DNA of 64,000 nt. Source: Prevotella sp. Lineage in GTDB: Bacteria; Bacteroidota; Bacteroidia; Bacteroidales; Bacteroidaceae. Position numbers and translations under genes: made by a program. Of this stretch, positions 8,570-16,424 are shown piece by piece. Numbering within the stretch: the first letter of the stretch is position 1; each line of letters starts with the position of its first letter. The stretch is taken from the NCBI GenBank assembly GCA_020026195.1, contig JAHHQW010000004.1:1-64000 (forward strand), written 5' to 3'. The notes under the pieces are model-generated. The model ran no database searches and was not told the DNA's origin. It saw only the letters and a list, made by a program, of their open reading frames with translations.

Positions 8570-9547
8570 TTATTGCTTTCTCTGGATAACAAAATCAACA
8601 TATGCTGTAAGTGCCTTTTTAATATTGACATCCGTTGCTTCAATATTTATAAAGTCCATGGCTTTCATTCTAAAATCATCCATGCATTTTTCAGCATATT
8701 CAATACCACCGTTGTCCTTTGTAAACTGTACTAAAGTTGCTATTTCAGATGGCTCTATATTACCTTTCTTTACCTTGTATGCTAAATCTAACATATTTTT
8801 ATTTTTTGTCGTATTTAAAGCATAAATTACAGGGAGAGTAAGCTTACCTTCGGCCATATCGTTACCTGTTGGTTTGCCTATATCGTTGGTATCATAATAA
8901 TCAAATATATCATCACGAATCTGAAAGACAATGCCAAGATTACGACCAAATTCAGAGGCGATTTTAACATGCTCTTCTGAGCAACCACTTGATAAAGCCC
9001 CTATCGCAGCACAAGCCTCGAAAAGAGCAGCCGTTTTCTGTTTTATTACACTATAATATACTTCCTCAGAGATATTATTGTTGGAAATATTAGAGAGTTG
9101 CAGAATTTCACCATTAGATAAAGTTCTACCAAGCTGCGATAAATACCTTACAATAACTTCACTATGTGTATGAGATACATATAATAAAGCTGTAGAAAGA
9201 ATATAATCACCAACTAAAACCGCCACCTTGTTATCATAAATAGCATTTACAGAAGTCTGTCCGCGACGCTCATTACTTTCATCAACAACATCATCGTGAA
9301 CAAGACTAGCCGTATGCAGAAGTTCAAGACCTACAGCTGCATATTGTGTTGCATCAGTAACACAACCATAGTTCTTAGCCATTAGCAAAATAAGCATCGG
9401 ACGCATTCTTTTTCCAGCCCTAGAACGAATATGAGCTAAAGCTTGAGAAAGCAAACCGTCTGTATGAGTAAGAGATTCGTTAAACAGATTTACGAATCTG
9501 TTTAAATCTTCTTCAATTGGGTATTTTATAAGTGGCAAAAAATCCAT
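8570..9547 (-). CDS. All-trans polyprenyl diphosphate synthase (IspA/IspB family)
   Basis: Trans-prenyltransferase that elongates farnesyl diphosphate with isopentenyl diphosphate. In this lineage the likely product is the menaquinone side-chain precursor. The 325 residues contain the first aspartate-rich motif LVHDDVVDESNERRG (about 87-101) and the second FQIRDDIFDYYD (about 207-218), plus GKRMRPML near the N-terminus. Product chain length is not deducible by eye. It is divergent from polA and separated from deoC by back-to-back terminators. Confidence 0.92.
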   Translation of the reverse strand: MDFLPLIKYPIEEDLNRFVNLFNESLTHTDGLLSQALAHIRSRAGKRMRPMLILLMAKNYGCVTDATQYAAVGLELLHTASLVHDDVVDESNERRGQTSVNAIYDNKVAVLVGDYILSTALLYVSHTHSEVIVRYLSQLGRTLSNGEILQLSNISNNNISEEVYYSVIKQKTAALFEACAAIGALSSGCSEEHVKIASEFGRNLGIVFQIRDDIFDYYDTNDIGKPTGNDMAEGKLTLPVIYALNTTKNKNMLDLAYKVKKGNIEPSEIATLVQFTKDNGGIEYAEKCMDDFRMKAMDFINIEATDVNIKKALTAYVDFVIQRKQ

Positions 9548-9564
9548 ATTCGATAAATTTCATG

Positions 9565-9572
9565 CAAAAATA
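9565..9572 (-). promoter_or_regulatory. -7 element for the polyprenyl synthase gene
   Basis: Minus-strand TATTTTTG, 18 bp before the start codon; no good -33 TTTG is visible. Confidence 0.5.
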
Positions 9573-9630
9573 ATGAATTAATCGGAGTTATGATAAAAAA
9601 TTAGTAATTTTACAATCTAAATCACATAAA

Positions 9631-12399
9631 ATGGATAAATTATTTCTTTTAGACGCATACGCACTAATATATCGTTCTTATTATGCATTTATTAGAACAC
9701 CCCGTATCAATTCAAGAGGGTTGAACACATCAGCAATCATGGGCTTTGTAAATACACTTAACGAAGTTCTTACAAAAGAAAAACCTACACATATAGGCGT
9801 TGCATTTGACCCTGCAGGACCAACATTCAGACACGAAGCATATAAGGAATACAAAGCAAACCGCGAAGCATGCCCTGAAGATATTAAATTATCAGTACCA
9901 ATTATCAAAGAAATACTGAAAGCATATCGTATCCCTATTCTTGAAGTAGAAGGATACGAAGCAGACGATGTGATCGGAACTGTAGCTTCTATGGCAGGCA
10001 CAAAGGGGATAAAAACTTATATGTTAACACCTGATAAGGATTATGGACAGCTTACAACTGAAAATGTCTTCATGTATCGCCCTCGTCACACAGGAGGATA
10101 TGAAGTAATGGGAGCCATAGAGGTTATAAAAAAATATGAGATTGAAAACACATCACAGATAATAGATCTTCTAGGACTGATGGGTGATACAGCAGATAAC
10201 ATTCCAGGATGCCCTGGAGTTGGTCCTAAAACTGCAGTTAATCTTCTGAAACAATTCGGTAGCATTGAAAACTTACTTGAACATACAAACGAATTAAAAG
10301 GAGCTTTAAAAAAGAAAGTCGAAGAGAATGCTGAAAAAATAAAATTCTCAAAATTCTTAGCTACTATTAAAACAGATGTTCCTATTGACATCAACATCGA
10401 TACTTTGAAAATAGAAGAACCTAATGAAACTGAACTAAGAAGAATTTTTGAAGAATTAGAATTTAAGTCACTTGCAGAACGAATGTTCGGGACTCCAATA
10501 GTAAAAGAGAAAAAAAAGCCCGAAGAACCTCTTAATTTATTTGATGAATTTCAGACCGATGTACAGGCTGAAGACAAATATTCAAATAAAACAAGCATAA
10601 ATACTGACAAACATAGCTATAGTTTTGTTGATAATGAAGAGTTTATGCATAAACTTTGTGATTTATTATTAACAAACAGTCAATTCTGTATGGATACAGA
10701 AACAACGTCAATCAATGCAATAGAAGCAGAATTGGTCGGATTAAGCTTTGCAGTTAAAGAAAAAGAAGCTTTTTATGTACCTGTACCTAAAAATAGAGAA
10801 GAAGCAATAAAAATTGTCAACATCTTCAAACCTGCATATGAAAATGAAAAAATTCTAAAAATAGGTCAAAACATAAAATACGATTTAGAAGTACTAAAAA
10901 ATTACGGAATCACATTAAAGGGAAAAATGTTCGATACAATGATCGCACATTATATTCTTCAACCTGAACTACGTCATAATATGGACTACATGGCAGACGT
11001 GTATCTCAACTACGAAACTATACCAATTGAAAATCTCATAGGTCCAAAAGGAAAAAATCAAAAGAACATGGGCGATCTTGAACAGAAAGACATATTTGAA
11101 TATGCTGCAGAAGACGCCGATATAACACTAAGACTCAAAAATATATTTGAGCCTAAAATCAACGAATCAGAAGCACGTTCACTTTTCTATGATGTAGAAA
11201 TGCCATTAGTTAATGTTCTTGCCGAAATGGAAATGAATGGTGTTACTCTTGATGTAAAAGCCTTATCAGAAACATCTGAAGACATGAACAAACGTCTCGC
11301 TGATATTGAAAGAGAGATTTACGAACTTGCAGGCGAAGAATTTACCATAACATCACCCAAACAAGTTGGTGAAATTTTATTCGACAAACTAAAAATTGTA
11401 GATAAACCTAAGAAAACAAAAACCGGACAATATGTTACAAGCGAAGAAGTTCTTCAGACACTCAGAGCAAAACACAAGATTGTCGAATTAATATTAGAAC
11501 ATCGTGGACTTAAAAAACTCCTCGGAACATACATAGAAGCCTTACCAAAACTCATCAACAAACGCACGGGGCATATTCATACAACTTTCAATCAGACAGT
11601 TACTGCAACTGGACGACTTTCATCCAGTGATCCCAACCTTCAGAATATTCCGATCAGAGGTGAAGATGGTAAAGAAATAAGAAAAGCATTCGTTCCAGAA
11701 AAAGGTTGTTTGTTTTTCTCTGCCGACTATTCACAGATTGAACTTCGCGTAATGGCACATCTAAGCGAAGATGAAAACATGATAGAGGCTTTCCGTGAAG
11801 GATATGACATTCATGCATCTACAGCAGCAAAAATATACAAAAAGACATTAGATGAAGTATCACGTGATGAACGAACAAAAGCGAAACGCGCAAACTTTGG
11901 AATTATATATGGTATTACTATATGGGGACTTGCCGACAGACTCGACATCAGCCGTAGCGAAGCAAAAGAATTGATTGATGGATATTTCAAAACATATCCA
12001 AAGGTAAAAGAATACATGGATAAGTCCATCGAAAAGGCCAGAACACACGAATTTGCAGAAACTCTCTTCCATCGTCGTCGTTATCTTCCAGACATAAACT
12101 CACGAAATGCAACTGTTCGCGGATTTGCAGAAAGAAATGCTGTAAATGCACCTATCCAGGGTACAGCAGCAGACATAATAAAGGTTGCAATGGTTAGAAT
12201 TTACAACCGTTTTAAAAAAGAGAATCTTAAAAGCAAAATGATTCTGCAGGTACACGACGAACTTAACTTTAGCGTAGAACCCGAAGAGAAAGAAAAGGTC
12301 GAAAAAATCGTCATTGAAGAAATGCAGAATGCCTATCCTCTTCATGTTCCTTTAATAGCAGATGCAGGATGGGGCGAAAACTGGCTTGAAGCACACTGA
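9631..12399 (+). CDS. polA: DNA polymerase I
   Basis: Repair polymerase that removes RNA primers and fills gaps. The 922 residues cover three domains: 5' nuclease (about 1-290, with FLLDAYALIYRSYYAF and EADDVIGTVA), 3'-5' exonuclease (about 330-520) and polymerase (about 540-922). The exonuclease keeps its acidic residues (CMDTETTS, NIKYDLEVL, YAAEDADIT), so proofreading should be active. Polymerase motifs TGRLSSSDPNLQNIP, FSADYSQIELRVMAHLS, RANFGIIYGI and QVHDEL are intact. Its third codon positions favour C over G and A over T, consistent with lagging-strand location left of the proposed origin. Confidence 0.97.
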   Translation: MDKLFLLDAYALIYRSYYAFIRTPRINSRGLNTSAIMGFVNTLNEVLTKEKPTHIGVAFDPAGPTFRHEAYKEYKANREACPEDIKLSVPIIKEILKAYRIPILEVEGYEADDVIGTVASMAGTKGIKTYMLTPDKDYGQLTTENVFMYRPRHTGGYEVMGAIEVIKKYEIENTSQIIDLLGLMGDTADNIPGCPGVGPKTAVNLLKQFGSIENLLEHTNELKGALKKKVEENAEKIKFSKFLATIKTDVPIDINIDTLKIEEPNETELRRIFEELEFKSLAERMFGTPIVKEKKKPEEPLNLFDEFQTDVQAEDKYSNKTSINTDKHSYSFVDNEEFMHKLCDLLLTNSQFCMDTETTSINAIEAELVGLSFAVKEKEAFYVPVPKNREEAIKIVNIFKPAYENEKILKIGQNIKYDLEVLKNYGITLKGKMFDTMIAHYILQPELRHNMDYMADVYLNYETIPIENLIGPKGKNQKNMGDLEQKDIFEYAAEDADITLRLKNIFEPKINESEARSLFYDVEMPLVNVLAEMEMNGVTLDVKALSETSEDMNKRLADIEREIYELAGEEFTITSPKQVGEILFDKLKIVDKPKKTKTGQYVTSEEVLQTLRAKHKIVELILEHRGLKKLLGTYIEALPKLINKRTGHIHTTFNQTVTATGRLSSSDPNLQNIPIRGEDGKEIRKAFVPEKGCLFFSADYSQIELRVMAHLSEDENMIEAFREGYDIHASTAAKIYKKTLDEVSRDERTKAKRANFGIIYGITIWGLADRLDISRSEAKELIDGYFKTYPKVKEYMDKSIEKARTHEFAETLFHRRRYLPDINSRNATVRGFAERNAVNAPIQGTAADIIKVAMVRIYNRFKKENLKSKMILQVHDELNFSVEPEEKEKVEKIVIEEMQNAYPLHVPLIADAGWGENWLEAH

Positions 12400-12422
12400 T
12401 GAACCAACATATAAATAATATT

Positions 12423-12458
12423 AATCTCCGTAAACCATTATTGATTTACGGAGATTTC
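12423..12458 (+). terminator. Terminator after polA
   Basis: 12-bp perfect stem AATCTCCGTAAA (12423-12434) / TTTACGGAGATT (12445-12456), then TTC. Confidence 0.7.
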
Positions 12459-12547
12459 TGTATATATTACGTTTAATTACAAGGGTTATAAGTAATACAT
12501 TTTCTGTATTTTTGATACATAACTCCTCTACTATCACATAAATTATG

Positions 12548-12555
12548 TAACTTTG
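12548..12555 (+). promoter_or_regulatory. -7 element for ychF-lgt
   Basis: TAACTTTG 32 bp before the ychF start. A second match, TATTTTTG, lies at 12507-12514. Neither has an obvious -33 TTTG at the right distance. Confidence 0.5.
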
Positions 12556-12586
12556 CACATCAGAAACAATATATATTAAATAAGAC

Positions 12587-13687
12587 ATGTCATTAAAATG
12601 TGGTATTGTGGGTCTTCCCAATGTGGGCAAATCCACTCTTTTCAACTGTCTGTCTAGTGCTAAGGCACAGGCAGCCAACTTTCCATTTTGCACAATCGAA
12701 CCAAATGTAGGCGTAATAACCGTTCCCGACGAACGCCTCAATAAACTTGCAGAAATAGTACATCCGGGCCGTATAGTTCCAGCAACTTGCGAGATAGTTG
12801 ATATCGCAGGACTTGTGAAAGGTGCAAGCAAGGGCGAAGGACTTGGAAACAAATTCCTTGGTAACATTCGTGAAACTGATGCTATCATTCACGTGCTACG
12901 CTGCTTTGACGATGACAACGTAACACATGTCGACGGCACAATCAACCCTGTCAGAGACAAAGAAATTATTGATACAGAACTTCAACTTAAAGATCTTGAG
13001 ACTATAGAGAATAAACTCGACAAGGAAAAGAAAGCTGCAAATGCAGGAAACAAAGAAGCTAAAGTTAATGCCATTGTCATGGAGAAATACAAGGCTGCTC
13101 TTGAAAAAGGTCTCAATGCACGTACAGTGCAATTCGATAACGAAGAAGAAGAGGAAGCTGCACGTAACCTATTCCTACTTACAGCAAAACCTGTTCTTTA
13201 TGTATGTAATGTAGACGAAGACAGTGCTGTAGAAGGCAACGATTATTCTAAAAAGATAGAAGAAATTGCAAAGCAAGAAAATGCAGAAGCAATGATTATA
13301 GCAGCTAAAACTGAAGAAGATATCGCGACACTCGAAACATATGAAGAAAAGATGATGTTCCTTGAAGATTTAGGTCTGAAAGAGAGTGGCGTTAACCGTC
13401 TGATTACAAAGGCATACCATCTTCTAAATCTTGAAACTTTCATCACCGCTGGTGAAATGGAAGTAAAAGCATGGACGTACCATAAGGGATGGAAAGCTCC
13501 TCAGTGTGCAGGTGTTATCCACACTGATTTTGAGAAGGGTTTCATTCGTGCAGAAGTAATAAAATACGAAGACTATATTAAATATGGCAGCGAAGCTGCT
13601 GTGCGCGAAGCCGGCAAGATGGGCATAGAAGGTAAGGAATATGTAGTACAGGACGGTGACATCATGCACTTCCGTTTCAACATATAA
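12587..13687 (+). CDS. ychF: Redox-regulated ATPase YchF (Obg-family)
   Basis: Universally conserved P-loop NTPase associated with ribosomes; family members hydrolyse ATP rather than GTP. It has 366 residues, normal length. Walker A GLPNVGKSTLFN is at about residues 8-19, followed by switch region DIAGLVKGASKGEGLGNKFL. NVDE replaces the GTP-specifying NKxD, as expected for YchF. A central coiled-coil region and the C-terminal TGS-type domain (HKGWKAPQCAGVIHTDFEKG) complete it. lgt starts 6 bp later, indicating an operon. Confidence 0.96.
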   Translation: MSLKCGIVGLPNVGKSTLFNCLSSAKAQAANFPFCTIEPNVGVITVPDERLNKLAEIVHPGRIVPATCEIVDIAGLVKGASKGEGLGNKFLGNIRETDAIIHVLRCFDDDNVTHVDGTINPVRDKEIIDTELQLKDLETIENKLDKEKKAANAGNKEAKVNAIVMEKYKAALEKGLNARTVQFDNEEEEEAARNLFLLTAKPVLYVCNVDEDSAVEGNDYSKKIEEIAKQENAEAMIIAAKTEEDIATLETYEEKMMFLEDLGLKESGVNRLITKAYHLLNLETFITAGEMEVKAWTYHKGWKAPQCAGVIHTDFEKGFIRAEVIKYEDYIKYGSEAAVREAGKMGIEGKEYVVQDGDIMHFRFNI

Positions 13688-13692
13688 TCATT

Positions 13693-14529
13693 ATGCAGAG
13701 CCTTTTAAACTATATAGTATGGAATCCTGATCTGGAAATATTCCACATCGGAGGACTTGCCATACGGTGGTATTCTATGTGCTGGATGATAGGTCTGTTA
13801 TTAGCCTATCTGATAGTACAACATCTATACAGACAGGAAAAAATAGAAGATAAATATTTCGATCCTCTATTTATTTACTGTTTCATAGGTATTCTGATTG
13901 GAGCACGTCTCGGTCATTGTCTGTTCTATCAGCCCGACTACTTTCTGTCAAGCGGAAAGCACTTCATTGAGATGTTACTGCCAATACACTTTATGGCAGA
14001 TGGAGGATGGAAACTTACTGGTTACGAAGGACTTGCAAGCCATGGCGGAACAATAGGACTTATAATCGCCCTGATACTGTACACTCGCAGTACTAAAATT
14101 TCTATATGGCGCACATTGGATAACATAGCCATTGCAACACCAGTTACTGCATGTTTCATACGTCTGGGTAATCTTATGAATTCTGAAATTATCGGTCGTG
14201 TTACAGATGTTCCATGGGCATTCATATTCACACGTGTCGACATGATGCCACGTCATCCAGGACAGTTATACGAAGCAATAGCCTACGCCGTATTTTTCTT
14301 CATCGGATGGTACATCTATAAGAAAAATCCTAATAAGGTTGGAAGTGGATTTTTCTTCGGACTCTGCCTTACACTTATCTTTACATTCCGTTTCTTTATA
14401 GAATACACAAAGGAAATACAGGAAAGTTTCGAAGCTGGAATGGTGTTCAACATGGGACAGCTTCTAAGTATACCATTCATTATAATAGGTATAATGTGCA
14501 TGAGACGTTCCAAAACAAAGAACTCATAA
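13693..14529 (+). CDS. lgt: Prolipoprotein diacylglyceryl transferase
   Basis: Inner-membrane enzyme that transfers diacylglyceryl from phosphatidylglycerol to the lipobox cysteine, the first step of lipoprotein maturation. The 278 residues contain about seven hydrophobic segments. The signature RLGNLMNSEIIGRVTDVPWAF and the essential His region ASHGGTIGLI are intact, as is the later RPGQLYEA-like segment (RHPGQLYEA). It follows ychF by 6 bp. The window encodes several predicted substrates. Confidence 0.95.
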   Translation: MQSLLNYIVWNPDLEIFHIGGLAIRWYSMCWMIGLLLAYLIVQHLYRQEKIEDKYFDPLFIYCFIGILIGARLGHCLFYQPDYFLSSGKHFIEMLLPIHFMADGGWKLTGYEGLASHGGTIGLIIALILYTRSTKISIWRTLDNIAIATPVTACFIRLGNLMNSEIIGRVTDVPWAFIFTRVDMMPRHPGQLYEAIAYAVFFFIGWYIYKKNPNKVGSGFFFGLCLTLIFTFRFFIEYTKEIQESFEAGMVFNMGQLLSIPFIIIGIMCMRRSKTKNS

Positions 14530-14556
14530 TACAAAAACAATAAGTATATCGTTAAT

Positions 14557-14594
14557 GCCATCAGATAAAATTTAATCTGATGGCGTTACTTTTT
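14557..14594 (+). terminator. Terminator after lgt
   Basis: 10-bp perfect stem GCCATCAGAT (14557-14566) / ATCTGATGGC (14575-14584), with a T tract at 14590-14594. Confidence 0.75.
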
Positions 14595-14599
14595 ATATA

Positions 14600-14636
14600 C
14601 AAAAGCCTCCAAAACATAAGACATGTCCTGGAGGCT
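14600..14636 (-). terminator. Terminator for the small minus-strand lipoprotein gene
   Basis: AGCCTCCA / TGGAGGCT stem with inner ACAT/ATGT pairing. On the minus strand it runs into TTTTG and then an AT-rich tail. Confidence 0.6.
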
Positions 14637-14661
14637 ATATAAATTCATTTAGAAATAATCA

Positions 14662-15099
14662 TCACTTACCCTTCTGTACGAACTTCAATCTGCTGAATAC
14701 GTCACCTGATTGAATTGTTATATTAAATGTTCGTTCTTCAGAATTATTTGCATCAAAACTAACAGTAAGTACATTACCTTCACACTTAACTGTATAATAA
14801 TCACCATTAAAAACATTCTTGTCAGTAACTCCATTTCCATTTACAGATGAAATCCAGAAACGGTTATAGTTAGTGCAAGAAACACTTATGGTCTTTTTAT
14901 CAGCAGGAACCTCGGCTATATAGTAAATACCTTCTTTCTTTAGATTATCACTCGATTTCCATTCCATGGATTTCCACATTCCTAACGGCTTATTCTGAAC
15001 TTGTACCATACCATTATTTTCTTTTACACCTCCATCGCTGCTTTTACATGATACAAATACCATGCTCATTCCAAGCAAAGCAAAAAATAGCTTATTCAT
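14662..15099 (-). CDS. Small lipoprotein with BACON-like domain
   Basis: The 145-residue product has a lipoprotein signal (MNKLFFALLGMSMVFVSC, Cys18), so it should be lipid-anchored and exported. The rest resembles one BACON-type beta-sandwich. It has an aromatic FWISSVNGN segment, a central strand LTVSFDANNSEERTFNITI and a terminal FSRLKFVQKG. BACON domains are usually fused to glycan-binding or mucin-binding proteins; here it stands alone, so ligand and role are unknown. It has its own promoter and terminator and is monocistronic. Confidence 0.7.
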   Translation of the reverse strand: MNKLFFALLGMSMVFVSCKSSDGGVKENNGMVQVQNKPLGMWKSMEWKSSDNLKKEGIYYIAEVPADKKTISVSCTNYNRFWISSVNGNGVTDKNVFNGDYYTVKCEGNVLTVSFDANNSEERTFNITIQSGDVFSRLKFVQKGK

Positions 15100-15138
15100 A
15101 TTGTTAATTTTTTATATTAATCATACACTTTCACACCG

Positions 15139-15169
15139 CAAATATAAGAAAATTTGAAATATGACACAA
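15139..15169 (-). promoter_or_regulatory. Promoter for the BACON-like lipoprotein gene
   Basis: Minus strand: -7 TATATTTG (15139-15146) and, after 19 bp, CTTG (15166-15169), one base off the -33 TTTG. Confidence 0.6.
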
Positions 15170-15680
15170 GTAAGGACTTAGAAAAATAAGAAAGGATATG
15201 TACTCACACAATCATAAATCTATTATAACAGCAACTAATAAAATCCACATTGAAAACAAAAACTATTATCATATAATAAAAATCAGCTAAAAAATACATC
15301 TTGTTCAGTGATACATTAATTTTAAATATAAACAAGGCATATGTATAAATACATGCTTCTTTCTATATACCTTCCAATATTACAACGTAATTATTAAACA
15401 ATTTTTTTCATTAATTTCGGTTCTTACCATTATACAGATCTGTAATAGTGCGTCAATACAAATATTATAAACTTACTAAAAATAACATACAAGAGCTACC
15501 AATATTATTTACAGTCAAGAATTTAAGGAATATATGAGGATATAACATATTTCTATTCTACTACCCTTTCTTTACTAAAGAATTTGAAATGTAAAGTCTG
15601 AATTTAAATAGTATATTTAACTCTTATAATACGGTTAATTATGCAATTTACTATGTAAACAGTAATTTATTTACCAATAT
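15170..15680. other. Gene-free AT-rich spacer
   Basis: About 500 bp between two divergent lipoprotein genes. I find no convincing reading frame, RNA or repeat. Only the two flanking promoters are recognisable. Confidence 0.5.
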
Positions 15681-15711
15681 TTTCATTATTCGATTTTAAT
15701 ATCTATCTTTG
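15681..15711 (+). promoter_or_regulatory. Promoter for the DUF3332-like lipoprotein gene
   Basis: TTTC (15681-15684, one mismatch to TTTG), 19 bp, TATCTTTG (15704-15711). The -7 box covers a possible TTG start at 15709 and so rules it out. Confidence 0.65.
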
Positions 15712-15732
15712 TCAAGACAAAAATATAACATT

Positions 15733-16284
15733 ATGTTTAAGAAATCATTAAAAACAATTGTATTGTTCCTTTCAGCAACAATACTTTTTAATTCATGTAT
15801 CGGTTCATTCGGCTTGTTTAACAAGCTTCTTGGCTGGAACCAGAATGTTTCAGGAAGTAAATTCTTGAACGAGCTTTTATTTATATTAATCTCACCAGCC
15901 TATGCTGTAGTAGGTGTTGTAGACTTATTTGTACTCAACACTGTAGAGTTTTGGTCTGGCAGCAATCCAATGGCATCAAATGTCGGAAAGACTGAAAATG
16001 TCATGGGTAGTGATGGTGTTATTTACGCCGTTACAACACTCGAAGATGGATACAAGATTGCAAAACCAGACGGTAACGAAGTATTCTTCGTTTATGACGA
16101 GAAAGACAATTCTTGGTCTGTTAAGGCTGAAAACGAAGAAAAGAAACTTGTTAAGATCAACGATGACGGAACAGTTGATGCTATTCTCGAAACAGGTAAT
16201 GTAATAACAGTTTCACAGAATGCAGAAGGTCTTGAAACTGTTCAGAACGCTGTTGCAACAGATTTCTTCTACGCAGCAAGATAA
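15733..16284 (+). CDS. DUF3332-like lipoprotein
   Basis: 183-residue exported protein with a lipobox at Cys22 (ATILFNSCIGSFG). The following segment, FGLFNKLLGWNQNVSGSKFLNELLFILISPAYAV, and VDLFVLNTVEFWSGSNP are the pattern of the DUF3332 family, small lipoproteins of unknown function seen in Bacteroidetes and some Proteobacteria. The C-terminal half is a beta-rich repeat-like region (DGVIYAVTTLEDGYKI; WSVKAENEEKKLVKINDDG). The start at 15733 is preferred over a TTG at 15709 because the promoter covers the latter. It stands alone between a promoter and a strong terminator. Confidence 0.75.
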   Translation: MFKKSLKTIVLFLSATILFNSCIGSFGLFNKLLGWNQNVSGSKFLNELLFILISPAYAVVGVVDLFVLNTVEFWSGSNPMASNVGKTENVMGSDGVIYAVTTLEDGYKIAKPDGNEVFFVYDEKDNSWSVKAENEEKKLVKINDDGTVDAILETGNVITVSQNAEGLETVQNAVATDFFYAAR

Positions 16285-16290
16285 AATTAA

Positions 16291-16327
16291 AAAAAACGGC
16301 AGGAGCAATAACTCCTACCGTTTTTTG
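16291..16327 (+). terminator. Terminator after the DUF3332-like gene
   Basis: AAAAAACGGcAGGAG / CTCCTaCCGTTTTTT stem (16291-16305 / 16312-16326) with one internal mismatch and a long T tract. Confidence 0.85.
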
Positions 16328-16424
16328 CTTGAAAAAATATTGATTTCTTAATGTAATAATTCCAAAATATTCTACACACTAACACTATTTGTTAGAAAAC
16401 TAACATCCAAAGAAAATACATAAA